Origin: Artocarpus heterophyllus
Lineage: Eukaryota; Streptophyta; Magnoliopsida; Rosales; Moraceae
Assembly (NCBI GenBank): GCA_025403435.1
Contig: CM046350.1
Coordinates: 2,324,070-2,388,069, forward strand
Reading direction: 5' to 3'
Length of the DNA: 64,000 nt
Shown: positions 21,191-33,398 of the stretch, piece after piece
Position numbering within the stretch: the first letter of the stretch is position 1
How the letters are laid out: the number at the start of each line of letters is the position of its first letter
Program-made: the position numbers and the translations under genes
The notes under the pieces: model-generated
Seen by the model: only the letters and a program-made list of their open reading frames with translations
Databases searched by the model: none
What the model was told of the DNA's origin: nothing

Positions 21191-24100
21191 ATGTCAGAGG
21201 TTGCAGAATCGATTGCTAAAGTACAATCGGAGGAGATTGTTCGCTCTCAACAGCCTTGGGAATTGCAGAATATTCAGGCGGCATATAGGTTGGATGGAAA
21301 AAATTACCTTAAATGGTCCCAACTTGTTTGCACCGTGTTGAAAGGGAAAGGGAAGATTAGCCATCTCACGAGTACAGGGCCAAAACTAGAAGACTCGTTT
21401 TGAAGCGTGGGATGAAGAAGATTCCATGATAATTGCATGGTTATGGAATTCTATGACTCCTGGCTCCTGAGATTAGCGACACATGTATGTTCTTGGCTAC
21501 GGCTAAGGATATTTGGGATGCAATCCAACAAACATATTCAAAGGCTAGAGACGTTGCTCAAGTATATGAAGTTAAGGTGAAGACGATGGCTACAAAACAG
21601 GGAAGTAAAACAGTTACTGAATATGCAAATCAATTGAAAGCTTTGTGGCAAGAACTTGATCATTATAGGGTAATAAAAACCAAATGTCTTGAAGATACTA
21701 CTATCCTAAAGGATTTCATCGAGCAATATAGAGTCTTTGACTTTCTTGTTGGGCTTAGTCCATAATTTGATCAAGTAAGAATTCAAATTCTTGGCAAACA
21801 AGAGGTTCCGTGCTTTAATGAGGTGGTGGCACTGATTCGGGGTGAGGAAAGTAGAAGAGGGTTGATGCTTGAACCACAAAATACAGACAGCTCAGCTATG
21901 GTGGCCAGTGGTGGAAATAATTTTGTCACAAGTGTGGAAAAAGCAACAATTTTTGAAGGTGGAAAACCTAGACAACCAAAAGTCTAGAATCGTGACTATA
22001 AGGACAACTTGTGGTGCACTTATTGTAAGAAGCCACGCCATACTCGTGAGCGATGTTGGAAGCTTCATGGAAAGCCTCCAAGCCGTGAGTGGGGACAAAA
22101 AGGAGAGCAGCCAAGGAACAATGGTCAGGCCCATGTTGTGGTATAGAAAAATGAAGCAACACCAAAGGAGTCAGGCGGTCTCAATCAAGAAGAGGTCGAA
22201 AGAGTGAGATCTCTCATTGGCAACCTTGAAAAACCTTCAGGTACTTGCTCATTGGTGTATTCAGGTGAGTTTCCACCCTCTTTTGGATTAAATGTCTCAG
22301 GTACAACCTTTGCCAGCTCTTGGATTATGAATTCAGGAGCTACCGATCATATGACCCACTTACCGATTTTTTTTTCACATATTTCCCATGTCCAAGCAGT
22401 AGGAAAATAGCCACAGCTGATGGTTCTTTGACCACTATAGCAGGTGTAGGAGACGTTAAAATAAGCCCATCACTGACCTTAAAAAATGTTCTTCATGTCC
22501 CTAGATTATCCACAAACCTTGTCTCTATTCAAAAGCTTACTCAAGATTTACAGTGCAATGTAGTTTTTCATTATAATTATTGTGTATTTCAGGACAAGGA
22601 TTCGGGGAAGATGATTGGACATGCTAGAGAACGGGATGGACTCTACTATCTTGAAGCACCGAGCGAATCAAGCATCACCAAGGGCAAATTACCTCTTTCT
22701 TTTGTTTCAGAATTCTGTTCATCTAATAAAGAAAAAGTTTGGCTTCATCATCGCCGACTTAGACATCCATCATTTAGGGTCATTAAAATTATGTTTCCTT
22801 CCTGATTTCAAGGTCTAGATGTTGAGAACTTTCATTGTAATGTGTGTGAACTTGCTAAACACAAGCATGTAACTTTTCCAGTTAGTAATAAAAGAAGTTT
22901 TATTCCTTGCTATCTCATTCACAGTGATATTTGGGGTCCTTCTACTATTCCTAATGTATCTGGGGCAAGATGGTTTGTGTCATTCATTGACGATTGTACT
23001 CGTGTTACGTGGATTTTTTTGCTTAAACAAAAATCTGATGTCAGTACTGTTTTCCAAAATTTTTGTTCAATGATTAAGAACCAATTTAGGGTTAATATCA
23101 AAAGGTTTAGGACAGATAATGCCAGGGATTATTTCAATCAAGTCCTAACTCCATACTTTCAAAAGGAAGGGATAGAACATGAGTCATTTTGTGTCAATAT
23201 ACCACAGCAAAATGGAGTGGCAGAAAGAAAAAATGGTCACCTTCTTGAGTCAACCCGAGCCTTCTTATTCAAGAAAAATGTGCCTAAATCTTTTTGGGGG
23301 GAAGCAGTTCCTACAGCCGTTCACCTTATAAATCATTTGCCTTCCAGAGCCTTAGGATTCAAGAGTCCAATGGAAACACTATCAACGTTCTATCCAAACC
23401 TACACACTACAAATAATCTTGTCCCTAGGATATTTGGGTGCGTGTCATTTGTCCACATCCATAATCAAAATAGCGGGAAGTTGGATCCAAGAGCGTTAAA
23501 ATGTGTCTTTGTATGTTATTCTTCAACTCATAAAGGGTATAAGTGTTACCACCCTCCATCGAAGAAGTTTTATGTCTCTGTGGATGTTATGTTCAACGAA
23601 CAAGAGTCTTACTTCACCATACCTTATCTTCAGGGGGAGAATTCAATAATTGAAGTTAAGAACAATTCTTACTTGATCTATCGTCACTTCCCATGTCTAA
23701 ACCAGTTCCTATGCCCGGTTCCACTGTGTCAAGTCCTAAGTCTATGTCTAATCCTAAATTCGAGTCCATGCCAGATCCTGTATCTGAACCGGTGCTTGAA
23801 ATTCCAAAAAATCCTAACTCTGCTCTTGAGGATGTGAGATTTGGCAAAGGCAAGGTGTTTTCAAGGAAGAGGACAGTTGCCCCTGAATTGTGCAACTCCA
23901 AGAATCCAACCCAAATCCTGAGAATGAGGTAACAATTTCTAATCCTTCATTGCAAGCTGAAACTGGATCTTATATGATTGAAAATGACAAGGATCTTCCC
24001 ATTGCTCTTAGGAAAGGGACTAGAGAGTGTAGCAAATGACCTTTATATCCTCTTGCATGCTATTTGTCCTTTAAACACTTTTCATCATCTCACAGAGCCT

Positions 24101-25661
24101 TCCTTGTTAACTTAAACAATATTGCCATCCCTACCACCTTATCTGAGGCTTTGTCCAATGAGAAATGGAAACAAGCTATGAATGTGAAGATAGAGGCATT
24201 GGAGAAGAACGAAACTTAGGAGTTGGTAAAGTTACCAGCAGGAAAGAAACCGGTGGGGTGTAAATGGGTTTAAAGTATAGAGCAGATGGATCGATAAAGA
24301 GATACAAGGCAAGGCTGGTAGCCAAGGGCTATACTCAAACCTATGGGATTGATTACTTAGAGACTTTTGCTCCAGTTGCGAAGATGAACACTGTTAGAAT
24401 CCTGTTGTCATTAGCAGCTAACTATGGTTGGGAGTTGCAACAGTTTGATGTCAAGAATGCATTTTTGCACGGAGAACTAGAAGAGGAAATTTATATGGAG
24501 GTCCCACCAGGTTATACGAATAATTTGGCTGCTCATACAGTGTGTAAGTTGAAGAAAGCCTTGTATGGACTTAAGCAATCACCACGGGCATGGTTTGGTA
24601 GACTTGCAAGAGTTATGATTGCCATGGGGTATAAACAAAGCCAAGGCGATCACACGTTGTTCATTAAGCACTCACCTTTAGAGGGAGTCACAGCACTATT
24701 GGTATATGTCGATGACATAATAGTGACCGAGAATGATGACAAGGGGAGGCAGTCTCTAAGTCAGTGTTTGGCTAAGGAGTTCGAGATCAAAGCGTTAGGA
24801 AGACTAAAATATTTTCTTAGGATAGAAGTGGCTCAGTCTAGGCATGGCATTTTTATCTCCCAATAAAAGTATGTTACGGATCTTCTCAAAGAAACAGGCA
24901 AGACAGCATGCAAGCCAGCAAGCACTCCAATAGACCCGAATCTTAGACTTGGAAAGGCAGAGGAGGATGCTACAGTTGATAGGGAAATGTATCAATGCCT
25001 AGTAGGAAGACTCATTTATCTGTCTCATACACGACTAGACATAGCATACGCAATGAGTGTGATTAGCTAGTTCATGCATAGCCCAAAGGAAGTTCATTTG
25101 CATACGGCCCACCGAGTGTTACAGTATCTCAAAGGGACACCAAGAAAGGGTATTCTGTTCAAGAGAAACAGTGGTTTGATACTCGAAGCATACACGGATG
25201 CTGATTATGCTGGGTCAATAGTTGACAGGAGGTTAAACTCTGAATATTGCAGCTTTCTTGGTGGTAATCTCGTGACATGGAGGAGTAAGAAACAGAATGT
25301 GGTGGCACGGTCTAGTGTAGAGGCAGAATTTCGAGCAATGGCTCAAGGTGTGTGTGAATTACTTTGGTTGAAAATCATCCTAGAAGACTTAAAGATTAAG
25401 TGAGATGGCCCAATGAGACGTTATTGTGATAATAAGTCTGCAATTAGCATAGCTCATAACCCGGTACAACATGATTGAATGAAGCACATTGAAATTGACA
25501 GACACTTCATCAAGGATAAATTAGAAAGTGGGTTAATTTGTACGCCGTACGTGTCTACACGTGGCCAACTTGTAGATGTACTTACTAAAGGGTTAAGTAG
25601 TTCATTGTTTCAAACTATTGTCTCCAAGCTGAAAATGAAAAATACCTATTCACCAGTTTGA
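21191..25661 (+). pseudogene. Copia gag-pol, broken by stops and frameshifts
   Basis: Gag begins at 21191 (LDGKNYLKWSQ near 21290-21325) and stops at 21403, then resumes in other frames. A CCHC knuckle, CTYCKKPRHTRERC, is near 22012-22053. The protease core reads WIMNSGATDHM near 22319-22351, with Asn where the catalytic Asp of DSG should be. The integrase zinc-binding part spans about 22743-22875, followed by DIWGP, RTDN and NGVAERKNGH (about 22925-23240), the D,D,E residues. Reverse transcriptase is at 24264-24866, with YVDD near 24706-24717. RNase H is at 25074-25403 (DADYAG, SSVEAEF). Stops occur at least near 21403, 21765, 22805, 23837 and 24866. It cannot make a working polyprotein. Confidence 0.92.
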
Positions 25662-25668
25662 GGAGGAG

Positions 25669-25919
25669 TGTGGAAAAACGTGATTAGTGGAATGTGTTTT
25701 ACAATTAGCTGTAATAGTTTGTATCCCTAGAATTAGGTTGATTTGATTAGGTTCCTATTTTGTTAGAATATCTCATAAATCATGGGATCTGATATAGAGT
25801 TAGTTTTTTTCTTTTCTTTTGCTATGATTATTACATATAATTGTCTAACTCAGTGTGTATAATTAGTATGAAAAAGAAAATTCTTCCTCATAATTTTTTT
25901 CTTTTCTCAGTTTGTGACA
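25669..25919 (+). repeat. Copia 3' LTR
   Basis: 251 bp copy of 20714-20963 with about 14 differences by eye. This indicates an old insertion compared with the element at 1875-10069. Confidence 0.9.
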
Positions 25920-26383
25920 CTAAGAGCTTATAGGATATAACTGAATTGCAGAAGCTAATAGTCTTACTCGTTGTGAGTATTTGTTGTTCTTTCCGTTCTT
26001 AAGATGATTTTACAAAGTTTTTCAAGCTTGTAACTCTGTAATTGCACAGAAAAAAAAAAGGAATTTATATTCAATCACCAGAGCTCAATAGCTTGGAAAT
26101 AGCAAAACTGTAGTGGTACAATACTTGTATTACATTACATGTAACAATCTGTACGGTTTGAAACTAACACTGCTGTATGCTATATAAAAAAAAAAGATTG
26201 TAGGAACTAGAAATGAATAAAAATGAACTCCAGATATTGCGGAGATATTTGTATCTTTATTTGTGTAATTTTCCCTTAAGCCATGCTATGGAGGGTTGGA
26301 CCTGGCACAGCAAGATGGCATTAAGATAAGCTGCAGAAAATTTTCTCAAGGTGAAGTTTGAAACTGTTGGTGAGCAGGAATAA
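25920..26383. other. Probable displaced 3' flank of the APUM23-type gene, no ORF
   Basis: Ordinary unique sequence following the copia element, ending in the downstream region of the peptide gene at 26384. Its first 130 bp may be the original 3' untranslated region of the APUM23-type gene; inferred only from position. Confidence 0.4.
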
Positions 26384-26641
26384 TTACTTGTTCTGCGTTG
26401 GGTTCGAAGTGCTCGGGGGTATTTTTCGAAAACACGACTCCAGCTGCTTGTAAGTAGTCTTCTTGTTGTTCTGCAAGTCTCTGTTAGCTTTTGAGGATGA
26501 AATTGTCTTTGATGCTGAAGAGAAAGAAGAATGCCCTTTTGTTATCGGACGTGCTGTTGCTCTTGATCCGCAAGGCAAGGACGACAGAATGAGAGAAATT
26601 GATAGTGCAAGAGCAGCCAAAACTCTAGACCAGGCTTTCAT
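26384..26641 (-). CDS. Small secreted peptide precursor, CLE-like C-terminus
   Basis: Single-exon frame of 85 residues. Residues 1-28 form a classic signal peptide (positive N-terminus, an Ala/Leu/Ile/Ser core, cleavage plausible after the SRA at 26-28). A hydrophilic serine-, lysine- and asparagine-rich middle follows, then a C-terminal FRKIPPSTSNPTQNK that ends at the stop. PSxxNPTxN-K/R matches the CLE-domain pattern, closest in spirit to the CLE46 type, though the usual Gly is absent. IPPS...N also fits the IDA-like core, so the family is not settled. Such precursors are cleaved in the secretory path, and their last dozen residues signal to leucine-rich-repeat receptor kinases. Overlapping plus-strand frame 26463-26672 is a shadow. 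Confidence 0.6.
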   Translation of the reverse strand: MKAWSRVLAALALSISLILSSLPCGSRATARPITKGHSSFSSASKTISSSKANRDLQNNKKTTYKQLESCFRKIPPSTSNPTQNK

Positions 26642-27287
26642 TATCCTCTTGAGCTGTACTTTTCCTCAGTGAATGAAGTAGAAGATGATAATTAGTTCCC
26701 ACTTTCAATTCTATAGTCAAAGTCATATGTTACAATTATATTGAGTTTTTAGTAGTTTATTTATTGTACCTACTTTATAGTAAACTCAGAATGGGGATCT
26801 GATAACAGTGGCTCATGTGCTGGATTTTTGACTGTTAACACTAAACAATGTTGCAATTCTGACCTTCAGATTCGGGGGTGGAATGGTAATATACGAAATT
26901 TTAGAGAGGAATCATGTGATTGGGCACGTGATGGTTGATAATAGTATCGACCCCTTTCTTGGAAAGCTAAAAGAAGTTGATTTTATTATATTTGTGATTA
27001 TTAGAGTTGTTTGTGTCTTACCAAGTGTCGGATCCACAGCAGCTGGTCGATAACGTGGTGGGGTTACAGCTATTTGGGGAAGCCAACTGAATTGGTGTGG
27101 TTTGGTCAGAAAGATGTAGCTCCCAAGTTTGAACTAAAATATCTCTCTTTGGTTATTTTCCTTTTGCCATGAGTTTACACTGCAAAGGCAAAGTACAGAG
27201 GGAGGAAAAGCCTTGCAAGCCGACTCTAGGAGTTCTTGGGATTCTTGGATCTTGTCGGCTAGTTGGCCGTACATTTATTTATGTTTA
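26642..27287. other. Intergenic stretch, upstream of the peptide gene
   Basis: Holds the presumed promoter of the minus-strand peptide gene. On that strand a TATA-like CTATAAAG lies near 26775-26782, roughly 135 bp before the start codon. No other gene is seen. Confidence 0.45.
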
Positions 27288-27436
27288 TAGGGTATTTATT
27301 ATAGTTAAAACTTTAGACATTATAACATGTTGTTTTATATTATAGTAAAAGTTTTTACTTTTATTGTAGCATGTAAGAGCTTTATACTATTTTTAATTAA
27401 AAAATTATTTAAAACTAATTAATATCAAACAGCCTT
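27288..27436. mobile_element. Decayed Tourist-like MITE
   Basis: It begins TAGGGTATTTATTATAG after TTA and ends near CAAACAGCC. The interior GTAGCATGTAAGAGCTTTATAC matches the MITE at 33399. The ends are degenerate and boundaries approximate. Confidence 0.4.
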
Positions 27437-27490
27437 TCTCTTTCAACTTTTGGTTATTAACGCTTTTTTCCCCTCTTTCTTGAGAAAACT

Positions 27491-28394
27491 TGTAACGCCC
27501 CTATGTGGGGGTTAACAATATTGAATAAATAAAAATAATTTTAAATTCAATATTATGTAAATCAATTAAACAATGCTCATGGGTCTTTAAACAAAAATAA
27601 AAATAAACGTTTAAATACAAACCATAGTTTTGAGTGTAGCACCAAATATATATAGTACAATTATCATCACCATAGTACAATTCTCAAATAACTTAACACA
27701 GCCATCATAAAAAAAAAATACAAATCTTATATGTTCTAGACAAGTTACAAATAAACAAGATCTTCTAACACGAAAACAGCAGGGTTGTTGTTGCCTATTT
27801 CTCTTCATATATGTTGCACTGAGTTCCACCTGAGAGATGAAGATATGATAGGGATGAGCATCGACATGCCCAGTAGGAAAAATCATAACTCACCTTATGG
27901 TTTATCCATTACCACATTAAAATTGCATGGTTAGTTAAGTTATGTCATATTCCAGATTATGAGGTTTATTATGATCACATCTCATGGATACCATAGTTAA
28001 TCATTACCAAGTTTCATAATTATACATTTATACAAATATTACCATTCATCATTGTTCTTAGGTATCCATATTAAATAAAGTATCACTCAACTCATCGAAA
28101 CCCAAATAGGAGCGCTTGGCCACCCTCTAAACATTCTAAAGGTGTTCTAGTGAGAGGACATTAAGCCCCGAGTCCTCACCAAGTCGATTTTTGTACAGTG
28201 TGTTCTGGGACTTTCGACCCAAGGAAGCGTCATCACCTTCCCCCTATTTTACCTTTAGAGTATTCGTGCCCAATGACGTAACCGCCACCCTGTTCACATC
28301 TTATGATTCCTCTATATTCAATTTTATTTATAGAGTCAATTTTCCTAACCATGCTTCTTAATTTCTAACATATGTCAAATCATTATGTTTCTCC
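27491..28394 (-). repeat. Truncated gypsy 3' LTR
   Basis: Aligns with 30364 to about 31266 of the complete LTR, then breaks at 28394/28395 into protease-coding sequence. The break removed about two thirds of the LTR. Confidence 0.85.
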
Positions 28395-28561
28395 TATAAC
28401 AATACACATTGATTTACAAATTATGGATACTTCAGCTATCCCGCCCATTGGTGTACTAAGGGTTAATGATGAACTACAGGTCTCAATTTCTAATTGTAGT
28501 ACGGAAGCAAATAACATAGATATAAATGAATGAGTGGCACCAGTATCAAACAATACATGAG
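28286..28561. repeat. Tandem duplication, copy 1 (LTR-protease junction)
   Basis: 276 bp repeated at 28588-28863 with an offset of 302 bp and very few differences. The unit contains LTR sequence, the deletion junction and the protease start, so the duplication came after the deletion. Confidence 0.88.
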
Positions 28562-30212
28562 TCAATTTTGTTTCTCTATATTCATGGCACCCTGTTCACA
28601 TCTTATGATTCCTCTATATTCAATTTTATTTATAGAGTCAATTTTTCTAACCATGCTTCTTAATTTCTAACATATGTCAAATCATTATGTTTCTCCTATA
28701 ACAATACACATTGATTTACAAATTATGGATACTTCAGCTATCCCGCCCATTGGTGTACTAAGGGTTAATGATGAACTACAGGTCTCAATTTCTAATTGTA
28801 GTACGGAAGCAAATAACATACATATAAATGAATGAGTGGCACCAGTATCAAACAATACATGAGCCCAAGAATGAGACACGTGAATCATACCGTCTACAAC
28901 AGAGTGATCAGCCTGCTTTGCTTGTCTAGCTATAGCCGTAATTGCATAAGCTTGTGTTGGTGCTTTTCCCTTATCATTCTTTCCTCGATTTCCTTGGCTA
29001 CTACTAGCCTTATTATTATTTCTCCTAGGAAAATATGGCCTTTGATTCATTGAGCCTGGTGGAGTCGGTTGGAAGTTCTGATTAGCATAGAAATTGGAAC
29101 CCTGTGGCCGCTGCTGATAGTTGTACTGAGGCTGAAACCCTCGAGGTTGAGTTACTGAGACTTGGGAAGCTTGAGTGTTTTGCTAAGGCGCTCAGTGATT
29201 TTGACTCCCTCCCCATACAGTGGAGCTAAAATGACTTCCTTGTGGCCTCGGTGCAAAGGATGATTGTGCAGGGCGGTTATGGCAATTCCTCCTCAGATGT
29301 CCCACTTGTCCACATTTATGACAAGCATACGGCTGGAAACGACCGCTGCCAAAAGATCCACCACCAATAGTCACTCCACTATGCTGAATGACCTGCCCTT
29401 GTGACTTCTTCTTCTTACTTATCTTCCTTTGACGCCCACCAAAACCCTTATACTCTCCATAGGATTTATTTAGTTATGTCTCTGCCCGTTGTGCTACAGC
29501 TACAAGTTTAAGAAAATCTGTTGATGGGACAACAGCTATCATTTGTCTGATTTTTGGCCTAAGGTTATTTCTAAATTTCTCGCATCTCGCCATTGGATCT
29601 AATACAGCCCCGGGATTGTAGCGAGACAATTCTATGAATCGAGCATGGTATTTAGCAACTGTTGTATCTCCTAGCACCATGTTTTTGAATTCTCGCATCA
29701 TTGCTTGGCTATGGCTATGAGGAATATAGGTGTTGCGAAATATGGTTTCGAACTGCTCCCATGTGAGATTCGGCATGTCATAGTCGTCTTTCTGAAGATC
29801 CCACAATTCTTCGGCTTTACCCTCAAATATATATGTTGAAAAGCTAACCCAATACTCTCGTGAAATCCTTAAGGTATCCAACTTCTTTTTGACCGCCTTT
29901 AGCCATTGTTCTGCTATGACAGGGTTAGGTTCTCCACTAAATGTGGGGGGGTTTCTGCTTCATAAACTCCTTTAACAGAGTTAGATGTCGTTGCTTGGGA
30001 TCACGAACCTCTGCATGTCTTTGCACATTTTGTAAGGCTTGAAGAATTTGTCATAAATTATTCACTTCTAGTGCAGCTGGCGGGGATTGTGTTGCCTGTC
30101 GAAGTTGCTCATCTTCTTGAGCTTGTTCCATCGGTTCTGGTTGCTCAACTTCTTAAGCGTGTTCGATCAGTTGTGACTGCTCAGACGATTGCATTTGACG
30201 TCTTGGTGGCAT
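28395..30212 (-). pseudogene. Gypsy gag-protease remnant
   Basis: Read on the minus strand. A gag start MPPRR is at 30212, followed by an early stop. The Retrotrans_gag domain lies at 29881-29474 (LWDLQ, TWEQFETIF, DTTVAKYHARFIELSRY). The zinc knuckle CHKCGQVGHLRRNCH is in 29374-29192. The protease start HVLFDTGATHSFI lies in 29050-28685 and again in 28565-28383 because of the tandem duplication. Stops and frame changes separate the pieces, and everything downstream of the protease is deleted. It cannot support transposition. Confidence 0.88.
28588..28863. repeat. Tandem duplication, copy 2 (LTR-protease junction)
   Basis: Second copy of 28286-28561, joined on its right to the continuing protease and gag sequence. 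Confidence 0.88.
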
Positions 30213-30343
30213 AGTTTCTATTGGCTGTGAAAATTTAACCAGGATCAGTACCAAATGATGATGACATTAAAACTTAACTTTAAAATCATTTCAAAAGATT
30301 AATTTTTAAGGTGGTGCTATACCCCTTAGGTTAACCGAACCTA

Positions 30344-30356
30344 GGCTCTGATACAA
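30344..30356 (-). other. Gypsy primer-binding site, mutated
   Basis: The minus strand reads TTGTATCAGAGCC, one base off the initiator-Met primer site seen at 8084-8096, seven bases inside the LTR edge. Confidence 0.8.
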
Positions 30357-30363
30357 AAAATTC

Positions 30364-33109
30364 TGTAACGCCCCTATGTGGGGGTTAGCAGTATTGAATA
30401 AATAAAAATAAATTTAAATTAAATATTATGTAAATCAATTAAACAATGCCCATGGGTCTTTAAACAAAAATAAAAATAAACATTTAAATACAAACCATAG
30501 TTTTTAGTATAGCACCAAATATATATAGTACAGTCATCATCACCATAGTACAATTCTCAAATAACTTAACACAGCCATCATAAAAAAAATACAAATCTTA
30601 CATGTTCTAGACAAGTTACAAATAAACAAGATCTTCTAACATGAAAATAGCAAGGTTGTTGTTGCCTATTCCTCTTCAGATATGTTGCACTGAATTCCAC
30701 CTAAGAGAAGAAGATATGATAGGGATGAGTATCGACATGCCCAGTAGGGAAAATCATGACTCACCTTATGGTTTATCCATTACCACATTAAAACTGCATG
30801 GTTAGTTAAGTTATGTCATATTCCAGATTATGAGGTTTATTATGATCACAGCTCGTGGATATCATAGTTAATCATTACCAAGTTTCATAATTATATATTT
30901 ATACAAATATTACCATTCATCATTGTTCCTAGGTATCTATATTAAATAGAGTATCACTCAACTCATCGAAACCCAAATGGGCGTGCTTGGCCACCCTTTA
31001 AACATTCCAAGGGTGTTCCGGTGAGGGGACATTAAGCCCCGAGTCCTCACCAAGTCGATTCCTGTACAGTGTATTCTGGGACTTTCGACCCAAGAAAACA
31101 TCATCACCTTTCCCCTATTTTAACTTTTAGGGTATTCGTGCCCAATGACATAACCGCTGCCCTTTTCACATCTTACCATTCTTTTATATTCAATTTTATT
31201 TATAGAGTCAATTTTTCTAACCATGCTTCTCAATTTCTAACATATGTCAAATCATTATGTTTCTCCCAGTACAACATACATATTTTACAACATAAAATAA
31301 CCAAATTTTAATTTACCAAAACCTCACAAAAGATGAGTAATAGAATCCCTACCTTCCAAGCTTATCAACAATTTTTTAATTTTAGAATTAATTAACGTTA
31401 ACTCCACACATCCTTGACCCTAAGGCGTGCATAAGGACAATTAAAACTAAAGTACAACATATAACTACATCCACAAATGAATTATGTGTAAACCCATCTC
31501 ACTAGTGTGCCATTCAAGTTTTTATACAACTCTCTTTTAGATACCAAATTAAACAATTTTTGTCGTAAACACAATATAAAATATATGTAAGTAATTTATA
31601 TGTTTTAGTCTCTAATAAGATTCATAAATCACTTAGGATAGTGTTGGAAAGGTTGCAAGACATTAAGGAATTAGAAAGTGAGTAAAGTTGGATTCTTGGT
31701 TCAGGTTAGCAGCTGGTATACTATGACAAACTAATGGTATACTTTTACAAAATGGCGGGTTTACTATCTACAATTAACAGACGGGTTAACAGGGGGTTTA
31801 CTTAAGGTAGACAGGTGGTTTACTCCCACTCGCAGGATTACTAGTTTCCAATCTAAAAATTGAAAAATTCATAGAAAATAAAATACAACTCCGATTTAGG
31901 CTCATGATAGCTCATTGGAAAGCTTAGGATTTAAATATGCAAACCAATTTACAAAATTCATTTTTATTTAACCCCAGAATTTTAAGAAAGAGCCACTGCC
32001 TATGGAGGTATTACAAAGTTCATAGAATGTCAAGTTTTTCTTTAACCCAAAGCATATTATCCTTGTGCAAAATCTCAAAACCATTCCAAAATATGCAACA
32101 TGCATTATATAATCACAATAAATATATTCTCATGAGTTTTATACCAAAATCATCATCAAACCATATCTCTAGCCTTTATTGAAATTAATGAGAAAAACAT
32201 GCTTAAGTTTGCTCTTAAAGCTCAAAACATTAGAACATCAATCTTAAAGTTATGAAAACCGGTTTTAAACATTCCTAGTATGTTTGTAATATTGTTATCA
32301 AACCAAAATAAAGGTTGGTTATCGGTTTCAACTCAAGACTCAAGTTTTTGTTCATAATTGCTCAAAGATGCATGTTAACATAACTAGAAATTTGCATGAA
32401 TTTTGAACACAAAAATTATGCATTAAACATGGAGAAAACACATACTAAAAACCAAGTTTAGATTAAAGATAACCTACCTCAAAACTCCTTTGAAAAGCAC
32501 CAAAATTCAGGTTAAAAAAAATCAAGCTTGAATTGACTCTTAAATGGCTTCAAACATGGCTATGAATTATAGTTGTCTTGGCTACAAAGATAGCTTTGTG
32601 CCTTGTGTCTTTAGGTAGAAATTGAAGTGAGAAAGGGAGAGGATGATAAATTAGAAATGAAGGTGGTGAAGGCTGAATAAAACATACCAAAACAATTGAG
32701 AGGATGGGGAAGTTTATGGGGAAACTTGTAAGAAGAAATAATAAGCATTAATATAAAATATCATCATGTCTCCCATGAAGATTTTTAGCAAGCAATGCCA
32801 ATATTATAGAGAGGACAAATGGAGTAAGTTGTGGAAGAAAATAAAGGAAGCATTAAAAAGGTGGTTGAGAAAATATATCAATGTCTCTTAGCATTAATTC
32901 TATGTCTTCTATTAATTGAGGTGAATTAATTCCATGTCTCCTTCAGAGACTTTGTGAGGAATTGCCAAAGTTGCAAATTTTTTTTTTTTTTACAATTAAA
33001 AGAACAAAGACAAACTTGGTAATTTTTAATGCTACAAAATTTTAAATTTTTACATTTTATTCATTAAATTTTACAAAAAAAATTACACCCGTTAATAACG
33101 GGTGTTACA
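30364..33109 (-). repeat. Complete gypsy 5' LTR
   Basis: 2746 bp, TGTAACGCCC...GTGTTACA. About 780 bp longer than the LTRs of the LOG-carrying element, mostly in 31460-33000. It contains a block of GGTTTAC/GGTATAC-like words near 31700-31830. Frames 31069-31311 and 31937-32182 look accidental. Confidence 0.87.
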
Positions 33110-33398
33110 AAGCTTTTTTTTTTGGAATATGTGGAACGTCTGTTGAATTGATGTTTTTACAAAGAAATGTTTTTATGGGAATGCAAGGAAAAATATCCAA
33201 TGGTTACTGTGCATTTATGAACCGTGAGATTTTATTTTAATTTACTTTAGTTAAATACCCGTAGCTTTTTTCATATAAATAAATACATTTCAAAGTGATT
33301 TTCCCATTAAAGGTAGCAAATACTCATAATGTTTTCTTTTGTTTTTTTGCTTCTAATAAGGAGAATTCTTTAGCATGGCACAAAAAAAATCCAACTAA

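Larger units (their letters stand above)
20714..25919 (+). mobile_element. Ty1/copia LTR retrotransposon, decayed
   Basis: LTRs at 20714-20963 and 25669-25919 (about 250 bp, roughly 5-6% different by eye), TG...CA ends. The primer-binding site TGGTATCAGAGC (20964-20975) directly abuts the 5' LTR, and the polypurine tract TTGAGGAGGAG lies before 25669. The interior reads gag, protease, integrase, reverse transcriptase, RNase H in that order, which defines the copia type. A target duplication is not recognisable (GTAAT against CTAAG). It sits in the same direction as the APUM23-type gene, probably within its original 3' untranslated region. Confidence 0.93.
27491..33109 (-). mobile_element. Ty3/gypsy-type LTR retrotransposon (Tekay/Del-like), internally deleted
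   Basis: The right LTR 30364-33109 (5' LTR on the minus strand) is complete. The left LTR 27491-28394 is cut short and fused directly to protease-coding sequence. Flanks AAACT (27486-27490) and AAGCT (33110-33114) are a target duplication with one mismatch. The interior keeps gag, a zinc knuckle and the start of the protease. Reverse transcriptase, RNase H, integrase, polypurine tract and the rest of the 3' LTR are missing. The gag and protease wording and the LTR ends fit the chromovirus-type Tekay/Del group, but integrase is absent so the lineage is tentative. LTR ends, primer site and leader match the LOG-carrying element. Confidence 0.88.
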
